NCBI GenBank assembly: GCA_964475115.1
Contig: CAYYVJ010000026.1
Span: 1 to 23,524, forward strand
DNA: 23,524 nt
Direction: 5' to 3'
Source of the DNA: CAYYVJ01 sp964475115
GTDB lineage: Bacteria > Bacillota > Clostridia > Lachnospirales > Lachnospiraceae
The first letter of the stretch is position 1; each line of letters starts with the position of its first letter. The position numbers were made by a program, and so were the translations under genes. The notes under the pieces are model-generated. The model had not been told where the DNA came from. It saw nothing but the letters and a program-made list of their open reading frames with translations, and did not search any database. Below, piece by piece: positions 1 through 6,840 of the stretch.

Positions 1-77
1 ACTGCAAACGATACAAAATATATTTTACTACGATTTTAGCTTTTGTCAAGTAAATCTATCGCTTTATGTAATATTTC

Positions 78-1391
78 CTATTGGTTCACTCGATAAATTG
101 AATATTTTTCTTCTGCTCCTTCTATCATTGAAATCCAAACTTCACCATTTCCAACACTTACTCCATAAGAATTTACAAAAAGCTGTTCTATACTCTGATT
201 TGAAAATGAAGCTTTCACTTTATCTGTTATGATTGTATCATATTTCTCTATAAACTCTTCTTTATTAGCTACAGAATACTCCGTTCCGTTACTCGAATAA
301 TCAAGTGGATAGGAGACGTATCGTGCAACACTAGCACGATCATCTTCCTTAATTAGATGTTGCAATTTTATAAAACTCTCTTCGAATTCTAGGGGATCAT
401 CAAACCCTGCTACGTAATATGGATTATTGCTGTCCTCATTATCAAAAGCATCAACAAGATGTTCACTTCGATATGCTTCGGCTTCGTCTTCTAATTTGAA
501 ATTATTTTGACTTAAAATATTCATAAACTCACTCAGTTTTATTAAATACTCACTTTGGCTTTCTTCTTCAATAGCAAACTCATATGCTAATTTAGCTTCT
601 TCTGAAATAATCATTGTCTCATAGTTAAATAATGGAGTATTTGGAGAACCAAAAAAAGTAATATACTCATATTTATTATATAAATCTTGAACTGTTTCTA
701 ATCGTTCTGAATTAGGATATTCTTTAATAAAAGATTCTTGTAATAAAGCACGTCTTATAATCTCGTCATAGGAAATTACAATTCCAGCATCTTTCATAGG
801 TGGCTCGTTTGATTCAGCTACCATTAAAAGTATATAGCCATTTATATCTTCTGTTACATATGGCATAAACGCTTCATAAAAAGAATAATCAATCACTGGG
901 AAAAAGCTTCCTTCTGCTGTCTCCACTCTATAACCTAACCCTTTAGAATATATAAGAAGATTTTTAATATTCTCTTGAGTTAAATTTTCTGGATTATTTA
1001 AGTCTACAGTAAATCCTTCACTTGCAACTAAAAAATCTTCTTGCACTTGCTCTGTATAAAATTCATCAGACCATGTCGTTAGATAATTTGCCTGTACTTC
1101 TTCAAAAGTGATTATCATTTTAGACGCAGACTCTTTGTCTAATTTCGAAATATTTTCTTTTATAAAATCGATTACTGCCTTCAAATCTATATTTTCTTTC
1201 CCTGCAAGCACATAAAATTCAGCCATAAGAGCTTCATTATCTGAAGTTTCTATGGATGATTCAAACTCATTTATCGTAGTAGTGTCAATTTGTGAAGGTG
1301 TAGTTTCACCTCCAGTTTTTTGGATATTACATGCTGTTAACAAACTTATTGTAAATGCAGAAACCCATACTATTCTATTATATTTTTTCAA
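78..1391 (-). CDS. Lipoprotein of unknown function with C-terminal NTF2-like-looking domain
   Basis: The 437-residue product starts with a lysine, a hydrophobic stretch and a lipobox (LLTAC, Cys21), so it is probably a lipid-anchored surface protein. The start codon is TTG at 1391, supported by GGAG at 1399-1402, seven bases upstream. Residues 22-45 are a Thr/Ser/Glu-rich linker. The middle (about 50-330) is acidic and mostly helical in character, and I do not recognise it. Residues 336-437 carry a pattern (F..L..LI..DD...VA.YV.YPL, then EEFI.KYD.I, then a G-V-x-V-G-N-G-E-x-W-I segment) seen in small NTF2-like domains of extracytoplasmic proteins; this assignment is from memory and tentative. 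The gene is monocistronic as far as visible and divergent from the DUF2249 gene. No function is assigned. Confidence 0.75.
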   Translation of the reverse strand: MKKYNRIVWVSAFTISLLTACNIQKTGGETTPSQIDTTTINEFESSIETSDNEALMAEFYVLAGKENIDLKAVIDFIKENISKLDKESASKMIITFEEVQANYLTTWSDEFYTEQVQEDFLVASEGFTVDLNNPENLTQENIKNLLIYSKGLGYRVETAEGSFFPVIDYSFYEAFMPYVTEDINGYILLMVAESNEPPMKDAGIVISYDEIIRRALLQESFIKEYPNSERLETVQDLYNKYEYITFFGSPNTPLFNYETMIISEEAKLAYEFAIEEESQSEYLIKLSEFMNILSQNNFKLEDEAEAYRSEHLVDAFDNEDSNNPYYVAGFDDPLEFEESFIKLQHLIKEDDRASVARYVSYPLDYSSNGTEYSVANKEEFIEKYDTIITDKVKASFSNQSIEQLFVNSYGVSVGNGEVWISMIEGAEEKYSIYRVNQ

Positions 1392-1442
1392 AATTATTCT
1401 CCAGTCTTATATTCAAATATACTTAACAACTTTTACAAATTC

Positions 1443-1471
1443 ATTATATAGTCTATAATGTCCAATTACAA
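1443..1471 (-). promoter_or_regulatory. Sigma-A-type promoter for the lipoprotein gene at 78-1391
   Basis: On the minus strand, TTGTAA (1466-1471) is followed after 17 bases by TATAAT (1443-1448). The -10 hexamer is consensus and lies about 50 bases before the TTG start. No operator-like repeat was seen next to it. Confidence 0.6.
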
Positions 1472-1538
1472 TAAAAGTATTTAATCTTAAGAATAACGTT
1501 AAAAAGATAAAAGAATATTTTTATTTTTCAATACAAAA

Positions 1539-1554
1539 TGTGATTCAAATCATA
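1539..1554 (+). promoter_or_regulatory. Crp/Fnr-family-like operator upstream of DUF2249 gene
   Basis: The sequence TGTGATTCAAATCATA has the form TGTGA-N6-TCAtA, one mismatch from the classical TGTGA-N6-TCACA. Its core TGATT-CA-AATCA is a perfect 12-base palindrome. It sits just upstream of a promoter-like pair, TTGAAC (1560-1565) and TATCAT (1582-1587) with 16-base spacing, so its centre falls near -48 from a predicted start. That position would suit an activator of the Crp/Fnr family. The regulator itself is not in this window. Confidence 0.45.
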
Positions 1555-1559
1555 GAATC

Positions 1560-1587
1560 TTGAACCTCCCGTTTGTATACTTATCAT
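1560..1587 (+). promoter_or_regulatory. Probable promoter of the DUF2249 gene
   Basis: TTGAAC (1560-1565) and TATCAT (1582-1587) are separated by 16 bases. Both hexamers deviate from consensus, which fits a promoter that depends on an activator bound at the adjacent TGTGA-N6-TCATA site. The predicted leader of about 50 bases ends in a good Shine-Dalgarno (AGAGGAG) before the ATG at 1644. Confidence 0.45.
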
Positions 1588-1643
1588 ATAAATAAAAGTA
1601 CAAAAATAGATGATTTTAGTGCACATTAGAGAGGAGAACTTTT

Positions 1644-1880
1644 ATGATCGAATTCACATCGCAAGTAGATGCCCGTAAATATGAGCCAAAAGATAAACAT
1701 CCAGCTATTTTTAACACCTTTGAAGCCTTAAACTCAGGCGAAAAAATGGAATTAATAAATGACCACGATCCCAAACCACTTCATTATCAATTTATAATTG
1801 AGAGAGATGGAGAGTTTGAATGGGAATACCTTGAAGAAGGTCCCGAAGTATGGCGCGTTGCTATCACAAAATTAAAGTAA
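1644..1880 (+). CDS. DUF2249 domain protein
   Basis: This 78-residue protein is a single DUF2249 domain. It shows the hallmark segments DHDPKPLHYQ (residues 40-49) and WEYLEEGPEVWRV (60-72), and an N-terminal V-D-A-R-K-Y-x-P-K-D-K-H-P segment matching the usual D-V-R-x-L-P-P-x-x-R-H-P start of the family. DUF2249 proteins are small SirA/TusA-like folds often found beside hemerythrin-type or nitric-oxide- and nitrite-related genes, so a role in redox or nitrosative metabolism is plausible but not shown here. The start is fixed by AGAGGAG seven bases before the ATG. It is the only plus-strand gene in the window and is monocistronic, ending at a strong bidirectional terminator. The Crp/Fnr-like box upstream suggests redox- or oxygen-dependent expression. 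Confidence 0.85.
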   Translation: MIEFTSQVDARKYEPKDKHPAIFNTFEALNSGEKMELINDHDPKPLHYQFIIERDGEFEWEYLEEGPEVWRVAITKLK

Positions 1881-1900
1881 ATAACTAAAAAATCGAACAA

Positions 1901-1938
1901 AAAAAATCTGCCTTTTAATGACTAAAGGCAGATTTTTT
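1901..1938. terminator. Bidirectional terminator between DUF2249 and SDR genes
   Basis: Arms 1901-1915 and 1924-1938 form a perfect 15-bp stem with an 8-base loop. The outer part is A6 on the left and T6 on the right, so the hairpin gives a U-run in both directions. It lies between two convergent stop codons (1880 and 1958). Confidence 0.9.
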
Positions 1939-1957
1939 ATATTTTATATCTTTATTT

Positions 1958-2719
1958 TTAATAAGCTGTCCAACCACCATCCACTGTAATAGTAGTAGCG
2001 TTTACAAAAGTAGATTCATCTGAAGCAAGGAATAATGCAACCTTTGCAATCTCCTCAGGTTCACCACTTCTTGGACTTAGATTCATTCCAGCCATGGCCC
2101 TCTCCATACCAAATGCATCAGGTGCATAGATTGATGTACCTATATTCGTTTTTACTGCCCCAGGTGCAATTGCATTACATCGTATACCCAGGTTTGCATA
2201 TTGAAATCCTACGTTTTTTGTCAATCCAACTAAAGCATGTTTAGATGATGTATAGGTAGCTCCTGCTCTAGAGCCCTGTAAACCACCTGCAGAAGCAATG
2301 TTCACGATAACACCAAATTGTTTCTCTTTAAAAATAGGAATCGCTTTTCTAATCGTCCTCATTGGACCCTTTGCATTAATATCCATGATAATATCCCATC
2401 TCTCATCGGTTACAGCCTCAACTGGTTCAAAGTTGTCCATAATTCCCGCATTATTGACTAAGATATCTAAAGTTCCATATTTTTCAACTGTCTTATCTAC
2501 TAGATTTTGTACATCTTCTTCCTTAACCACATTTGCTATAATTGCAAATGCAGTTCCACCATCCGCTTCAATCTCTTCTACTACTGCTTGTGCTTTTTCT
2601 AAATTAAGATCCGAAACTACAACCTTTGCACCTTCTTCTGCATACAATTTTGCAATGGCCCTTCCCATTCCACTTGCTGCACCAGTTACAATAGCTACTT
2701 TGTTTTCTATTTTTTTCAT
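1958..2719 (-). CDS. Short-chain dehydrogenase/reductase (classical SDR), NAD(H)-type
   Basis: This 253-residue classical SDR has the length and motifs of the family: TGAASGMG (12-19) for the Rossmann glycine motif, NNAG (89-92), and the tetrad Asn115, Ser143, Tyr156 and Lys160 (YTSSK). Asp37 at the end of the second beta strand favours NAD(H) over NADP(H). The C-terminal G-G-W near residue 249 is typical of the alcohol/ketone and 3-oxoacyl reductase branch. The substrate cannot be read from sequence; FabG-like, sugar-alcohol or secondary-alcohol oxidation are all possible. The start is supported by GGAGGAAATCGA before the ATG. It is monocistronic, with its own promoter (2785-2813) and the shared terminator at 1901-1938. 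Confidence 0.9.
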   Translation of the reverse strand: MKKIENKVAIVTGAASGMGRAIAKLYAEEGAKVVVSDLNLEKAQAVVEEIEADGGTAFAIIANVVKEEDVQNLVDKTVEKYGTLDILVNNAGIMDNFEPVEAVTDERWDIIMDINAKGPMRTIRKAIPIFKEKQFGVIVNIASAGGLQGSRAGATYTSSKHALVGLTKNVGFQYANLGIRCNAIAPGAVKTNIGTSIYAPDAFGMERAMAGMNLSPRSGEPEEIAKVALFLASDESTFVNATTITVDGGWTAY

Positions 2720-2784
2720 TCGATTTCCTCCAGTATTTTAATAAAATATTCAGTACATCCTATTTATTATTTCTGTACAACTAT

Positions 2785-2813
2785 ATCATATCGTTTAAAT
2801 TGTCTGAAATCAA
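2785..2813 (-). promoter_or_regulatory. Promoter of the SDR gene
   Basis: On the minus strand, TTGATT (2808-2813) is followed after 17 bases by TATGAT (2785-2790). It lies immediately after the GNAT gene stop (2829), so the SDR gene has a dedicated promoter. A short GTACA...TGTAC inverted pair (5-bp arms) follows in the leader and is of uncertain meaning. Confidence 0.55.
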
Positions 2814-2828
2814 GCGTTAAATAAATAA

Positions 2829-3341
2829 CTAGTTTGATAACTTTTTCTCAAATCCAATTCGCTTTGCACCGTCTAAAAGGTATATGGTTCCACAAGCCTT
2901 AAATCCATTCTTCTCCAATGCCTTTCTCATTGATCGATTATCCTCATGAGTATCTATTCGAATTGATTTAATATTTTCTTTTTGGACCTTCTCAGTTACA
3001 TACTTAACAGCAAATGCGACTACTCCTTTTCCTTTATAATTATTATTCACAGCAATTCGGTGTATTACCGCATACTCATCTTGATTTATCCAATTTCCAT
3101 CATATATTTCTTTGTAAGAAACATCCTCTTCTATAGCCGACATAAAGGTAGCAATAATTTTTTCATCTTCTAAAATCACATAAGAAACACTCTTTAAAAT
3201 GTCTTCTTTTATTATCTTTTCATTAGGATAATCATTTTGCCATTGATCTATTCCATTTTCATTAAAATAATTCTGTGCCTGCTTTATAATTTCTAAAATA
3301 GATTTTATATCATTTATATTTGCCGCTCTAATGTTCATCAT
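2829..3341 (-). CDS. GNAT-family N-acetyltransferase
   Basis: The 170-residue product is a single GNAT domain. Motif A for acetyl-CoA pyrophosphate binding lies at residues 93-107, IHRIAVNNNYKGKGV, with the G-x-G at 104-106. Motif B follows around 129-148, with N135 and the typical E-K-N-G-F (143-147). The acceptor substrate is not identifiable. The annotated start is the first of two adjacent ATGs, served by AGGAGAG about 8 bases upstream. The gene follows the SGNH hydrolase gene by 18 bases, so the two are very likely co-transcribed, but a functional link between a general acetyltransferase and a sugar-ester hydrolase is only a guess. Confidence 0.88.
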   Translation of the reverse strand: MMNIRAANINDIKSILEIIKQAQNYFNENGIDQWQNDYPNEKIIKEDILKSVSYVILEDEKIIATFMSAIEEDVSYKEIYDGNWINQDEYAVIHRIAVNNNYKGKGVVAFAVKYVTEKVQKENIKSIRIDTHEDNRSMRKALEKNGFKACGTIYLLDGAKRIGFEKKLSN

Positions 3342-3359
3342 TCGTAACTCTCCTGTTCA

Positions 3360-5315
3360 TTAATTTCTATGATTTTCTTCATAACTATTTTTTGATAATA
3401 CTCTTAAAAACCATAAGCCTTTTGCTGCTTTCTCACGACTTACTGCTTTTTGAGGTTCTAACAAGCTACCATTTATCATTTTTCCACGAGCTATTTCGCA
3501 TTCAGAGCGTATTAGTCCCAATTGATATGCTTCCTTCACCTTTTCATAATATAAGCAGTTAACCAAACTGCTATCAGATAACTTTTCCCACGCTATCAGT
3601 GGTTCATAACCTATTTCAGTATGATTTGTCATATAGCTGGGCTTTATCCATGTACCATCTGGATTTTTACCAAATTTATAAGTATATCCATCTAGTATAA
3701 TCGCTGCTTTTACTTCATAAGTAAGTACCCCTTCAACATAATTGTAAAACAAACCATTATCTAGATTCCAAACCTTACACAATGCTTTTATATATTCAGA
3801 AACACTTATACTCTTTTTAGGATAAAAATAGCCTTCTTTATCTTTTTGAAATACATCAATCTTTATTAATTTTTCTATTTGATCTCTATAATATGCATTT
3901 TCACCTGTTTCAATATCCTTTGCAATCTCAGGAAAAACATTAGTCCAATCCTTTTCTGCAATTGCATTTTTAATTTCCTTTTTAAAATATTTTTGTATAT
4001 CCAGAGACAATCTTGCTATTTCCGTGGTTACAATTCTAGCAAATTGCTTTGCCAATGCCTCCTTAAAATGTGTTCCATCATTAACACCAGCTGGATGCCC
4101 ATTGGCATAGGAACCTAAGTTATTCTTTTCAGGTGTTTCTCCAGCTTCTACAGATAGGAAAATTGCATTAGCAGCCTCTCCATCTAATTCATTTAAATAT
4201 AAAATGCTTTCTTTATGTAAGTCTATTACAGGTATATGAGTTTCTTCTCCTATCTTTTTCATGATAGCAGGAAAATCAAAACTTTTATCTCCCCAATTAC
4301 TAAAGCCAGCGAATTCTATATGTTCATCTTTTGTCTTTTCACTATCAATACGTGTCATAGGTGTTACTAGAATTGGTACCATACCAATTGTTCTAATTGC
4401 TGGTATGAAGATCTCTCGAATCCATGTTTCATATGTTTTATCTGTGTTTCCTCTTCCAAATCTAGCATTCGGACCTTTTTCTTCACCCGTTGATTCATCA
4501 TTATGCCCAGATTGGAGAAAAAGGTAGTCTCCAGCTTTACCATTGACTAGTATTTTATTAAGTCTACCTTCTTGATACATACTTTTTACAGAGCGTCCGC
4601 CCATAGCACAATTTTTAATATTTATTTTTTCCAAATCAAAAAACTCCGAAAAAATCTGTCCCCAGCCAGACATAATAGCCTCTTCATATGTATAAGACTT
4701 AACCGTAGAATCTCCTAAAAGATAAACTGTTTTCTTTCTATTATTACTCTCTTTGTTTTCTAATCTAGTAATTGTGATCTCTTTTAATCCTACTACCGCC
4801 TGAAATGTAGATGGTTTATCTCTATATCCAAACAAGGGTTCTACTTCAATTTCAAGAAAGTCACCACCTGTCACGTAATCATAATTCCATACGTCACCTT
4901 CCCAATAAGCCATGTCTTTTTTTATATCATTTTTTATATCATTTTGTAATGAGTCGTTGATATTCAAATCTAATATTTGATAGGCATTCATACTATTTAT
5001 AGATACTGCTGTTATTTCTTTGGGAGAAGTTGTTACTACTTCAATATGGTAAGAACCAGGTTTAAGATTGCTTATACGAAAAACAAGCCCACCGTAATTA
5101 TAATCATTTTCATTTTTCCAATAGGCTGTTTCTTCATTTTCAATTATTTCGATTCCATCTGTTGTTTGTTTTGCTCTACTCGGATCAAGTTTCCTATAAG
5201 GATAGAATGAAGTTTCTGCGACCAATCCGAATCCATTTTCTTCTGTAAATGCTGTTGTAGACGCTAGCACACTGTTTACTTTAGGTTTTGTTGAAAAATT
5301 ATATATTGTGTTCAT
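3360..5315 (-). CDS. SGNH hydrolase, rhamnogalacturonan acetylesterase-like (CE12-like), with C-terminal SLH-like region
   Basis: This 651-residue, apparently cytoplasmic esterase has three parts. Residues 1-185 form a beta-rich region like the galactose-binding-type domains preceding many such esterases. Residues 195-435 are an SGNH/GDSL hydrolase with block I GDST (nucleophile Ser203), block II Gly (239-240), block III GHND (Asn272) and block V DGTH (Asp413, His416). The spacing and the V-Y-L-L-G-D-S-T-V-K start match the rhamnogalacturonan acetylesterase family, which removes acetyl groups from pectic backbones. Residues 460-640 hold segments resembling S-layer-homology repeats (F-P-E-I-A, then Y-Y-R-D-Q-I-E-K-L with V-S-E-Y-I-K; later V-S-R-E-K-A-A). 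The start is firm (AAGGAGATAGT-ATG), yet no signal peptide is present, which is odd for a protein with SLH-like modules. It leads an operon with the GNAT gene. The polysaccharide target is inferred from family only. Confidence 0.82.
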   Translation of the reverse strand: MNTIYNFSTKPKVNSVLASTTAFTEENGFGLVAETSFYPYRKLDPSRAKQTTDGIEIIENEETAYWKNENDYNYGGLVFRISNLKPGSYHIEVVTTSPKEITAVSINSMNAYQILDLNINDSLQNDIKNDIKKDMAYWEGDVWNYDYVTGGDFLEIEVEPLFGYRDKPSTFQAVVGLKEITITRLENKESNNRKKTVYLLGDSTVKSYTYEEAIMSGWGQIFSEFFDLEKINIKNCAMGGRSVKSMYQEGRLNKILVNGKAGDYLFLQSGHNDESTGEEKGPNARFGRGNTDKTYETWIREIFIPAIRTIGMVPILVTPMTRIDSEKTKDEHIEFAGFSNWGDKSFDFPAIMKKIGEETHIPVIDLHKESILYLNELDGEAANAIFLSVEAGETPEKNNLGSYANGHPAGVNDGTHFKEALAKQFARIVTTEIARLSLDIQKYFKKEIKNAIAEKDWTNVFPEIAKDIETGENAYYRDQIEKLIKIDVFQKDKEGYFYPKKSISVSEYIKALCKVWNLDNGLFYNYVEGVLTYEVKAAIILDGYTYKFGKNPDGTWIKPSYMTNHTEIGYEPLIAWEKLSDSSLVNCLYYEKVKEAYQLGLIRSECEIARGKMINGSLLEPQKAVSREKAAKGLWFLRVLSKNSYEENHRN

Positions 5316-5343
5316 ACTATCTCCTTGTCTTCATGTAAGTAAT

Positions 5344-5372
5344 ATAATATCATATACTATCTTTATATCCAA
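5344..5372 (-). promoter_or_regulatory. Promoter of the esterase-GNAT operon
   Basis: On the minus strand, TTGGAT (5367-5372) is followed after 17 bases by TATTAT (5344-5349). It sits between the terminator of the upstream lipoprotein gene and the esterase start, so the operon is independently transcribed. Confidence 0.5.
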
Positions 5373-5386
5373 ATACAATTTAACAG

Positions 5387-5414
5387 AAAAAAGAGACTGT
5401 AAAATTACAGTCCC
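5387..5414 (-). terminator. Rho-independent terminator of the FMN-binding-like lipoprotein gene
   Basis: The bases at 5395-5412 form an inverted repeat (GACTGTA/TACAGTC, 4-base loop), extended by one mismatch and a G-C pair. On the minus strand it is followed by six T (5387-5392). It lies 30 bases past the stop codon at 5444. Confidence 0.8.
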
Positions 5415-5443
5415 TTAAGTTTTATTATCATCTTATTATTTAA

Positions 5444-5965
5444 TTATTTTGCTGCTTTTGCTGCTTCAATAATTGATTGAAGGTATCCAGTTGTGTCTAC
5501 TAATGTAGCACCAGAAACTGCATCAACTACTTCTGTTGCAGATTTTCCATCAATAGCTGCTTCTAAATCAGCGATTGTTTTTCCTTCAGCAAAAGTTTCT
5601 ATCGCTTCATAGTTTTTAACTAAAGTAACTGTTGAGCCACCTTTTTCTTTCATGTTAGCACTATATGTATCATTATTAACTCTTTTTGAAACTAGTTGCA
5701 TTTCTTGATCTGCAAAAGCTAAACCAAAATCTTGATCGCTGTTTGGAACTCCAACTGTTGAAGCTTTAGCCATTACTTGAAATTCATCAATATGAGCAAC
5801 TGAGATTTTATCTCCACTCATAACAACAGATGTTACTGCAAAACTCTTTGTTCCATGTGCTGCATATTGTACCTGACCAAATTTCAAATCTCCTGATGTA
5901 GAACCACAAGCAGTAATTGAAAGCGCAAGAACTGTTGCTACAGCTAAACCTAGTAATCTTTTCAT
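5444..5965 (-). CDS. FMN-binding-domain-like lipoprotein (possible flavinylated surface protein)
   Basis: The 173-residue product has a type II signal peptide with lipobox ITAC (Cys20), so it should be anchored outside the membrane. The mature part begins with a beta-rich stretch of the form G-x-V-x-Y-A-A-H-G-x-K-S-F, then V-x-x-G-D-K-I-x-x-A-x-I-D-E-x-Q, and ends with D-A-V-S-G-A-T (148-154). The last motif resembles the S-G-A-T flavin acceptor of NqrC/RnfG-type FMN-binding domains, where ApbE attaches FMN to the threonine; here that would be Thr154. The hydroxyl residue usual two positions later is replaced by Val156, so flavinylation is uncertain, and no apbE or Rnf genes lie in this window. 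An electron-transfer role is inference. The start is supported by GGGAGG eight bases upstream of the ATG. The gene has its own regulated-looking promoter and terminator. Confidence 0.65.
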   Translation of the reverse strand: MKRLLGLAVATVLALSITACGSTSGDLKFGQVQYAAHGTKSFAVTSVVMSGDKISVAHIDEFQVMAKASTVGVPNSDQDFGLAFADQEMQLVSKRVNNDTYSANMKEKGGSTVTLVKNYEAIETFAEGKTIADLEAAIDGKSATEVVDAVSGATLVDTTGYLQSIIEAAKAAK

Positions 5966-5984
5966 AAATGAATCCTCCCTGATT

Positions 5985-6005
5985 TATACCACGCTATGTG
6001 GTATA
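5985..6005 (-). promoter_or_regulatory. Leader hairpin immediately upstream of the lipoprotein ribosome-binding site
   Basis: TATACCAC (5985-5992) and GTGGTATA (5998-6005) form a perfect 8-bp inverted repeat with a 5-base loop, in the predicted leader between the promoter and the Shine-Dalgarno. It could be a second operator, or an RNA hairpin affecting transcript stability or translation. Confidence 0.5.
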
Positions 6006-6028
6006 TTATATACTTTTCTAGTACGTTA

Positions 6029-6057
6029 ATTATATGACAAATTTTGTCATACGTCAA
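6029..6057 (-). promoter_or_regulatory. Near-consensus promoter with palindromic operator filling the spacer
   Basis: On the minus strand, TTGACG (6052-6057), exactly 17 bases, then TATAAT (6029-6034). Within it, 6033-6051 is a perfect inverted repeat TATGACAAA-T-TTTGTCATA (9-bp arms, 1-base centre), so it occupies the whole spacer and touches the -10 box. A strong promoter with such a palindrome is the usual design of a repressor-controlled gene. The 7-1-7 core (TGACAAA-T-TTTGTCA) has the geometry of Fur/PerR-family boxes but differs from the usual TGATAAT half-site, so the regulator is not identified. Confidence 0.7.
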
Positions 6058-6060
6058 GCC

Positions 6061-6102
6061 AAAAAAGATACATGATATATTTTTATATACCATGTATCCT
6101 TT
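6061..6102 (-). terminator. Rho-independent terminator after the Arg/Asp-rich protein gene
   Basis: GATACATG (6067-6074) pairs with CATGTATC (6091-6098), and an inner AT stem continues after one mismatch. On the minus strand the stem runs into six T (6061-6066). It ends the transcript coming from the 6136-6768 gene, and perhaps from the ABC genes before it. Confidence 0.75.
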
Positions 6103-6135
6103 CTTGCGTAAAACCGCATATTCTCGGTGTTTCTT

Positions 6136-6768
6136 TTATAAAACCTGTACTCTAAATGCTGTCGTTTGAGGTGGTATACTTGCCGTTTGGAAATCTGCAT
6201 GTTCCACTCTAACTATCATACCAGGCCTTAAATCCCTCAAATTAATTCGATTTCCTCTTCTATCCACAATAATTGTACTATCTGTGATAATAAATCTCAT
6301 CTGATTTCGTAAATTATTTGGGCTTCCTGTAACAAAGAATCGATTCCTGACATTTACATTTATTATCATACCAATTTTTACACTTGAAGAGCCTCTTCTA
6401 TTTCTTACTGTAATTCTAAACGCTCTTGCTTGAGGTGGTATACTTCTTGTCATAGCAGATGAGAATACTGCATCAATATACATTCCTTCACGAAGATCCC
6501 TTAAAGATAGATTTTGCCCAAATTGATTTTGTATTTGAGTATCTCTACCTACAATTAATACAACCACCTGCCTACGAATCAAATTCCTATCGGTTGGAAC
6601 ACCATATGATATCGTAACATACCCTACTCTATTATCTGTAGAAATGCTTTCGATAAGCGCATTTTGAGCTCTAATAACGCCTTCACGGTCTCTTCCACGA
6701 CCTCTATCATCATCTCTTCCACGATCTCTATCTCTATTTTCTTGGTTGCCTCCTCTAAAATCATCCAT
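6136..6768 (-). CDS. Arg/Asp-rich protein with duplicated beta domain, function unknown
   Basis: I do not recognise a named family. The 210-residue protein starts with about 30 residues made almost only of Arg, Asp, Gly, Asn and Glu (R-D/R-G dipeptide repeats). Two similar beta-rich units follow, about residues 39-122 and 133-209. Each ends with the same pattern: L-R-D-L-R-x-G-M, 13-16 residues, then S-I-P-P-Q-x-x-A-F-R (109-118 and 197-206), resembling tandem DUF5666/OB-like barrels. No signal peptide or membrane segment is visible, so it is probably cytoplasmic. The start is supported by AGAGGTG before the ATG. It lies 72 bases downstream of the ABC gene with no clear terminator between, so it may be the last gene of that operon. 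The charged tail could bind nucleic acid or another polymer; this is a guess. Confidence 0.7.
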   Translation of the reverse strand: MDDFRGGNQENRDRDRGRDDDRGRGRDREGVIRAQNALIESISTDNRVGYVTISYGVPTDRNLIRRQVVVLIVGRDTQIQNQFGQNLSLRDLREGMYIDAVFSSAMTRSIPPQARAFRITVRNRRGSSSVKIGMIINVNVRNRFFVTGSPNNLRNQMRFIITDSTIIVDRRGNRINLRDLRPGMIVRVEHADFQTASIPPQTTAFRVQVL

Positions 6769-6840
6769 ATCGCACCTCTTTTTTTATGTTACTATATGAT
6801 ATGAAGGATTCTTAAAAAGTTGTTGAAATCTCTATATAAA

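Noticed and set aside
4916..4946. Near-repeat of AATGATATAAAA coding N-D-I-K twice in the esterase gene.
   Set aside because: Only two imperfect copies in AT-rich DNA and in frame, so there is no sign of a functional repeat or switch.
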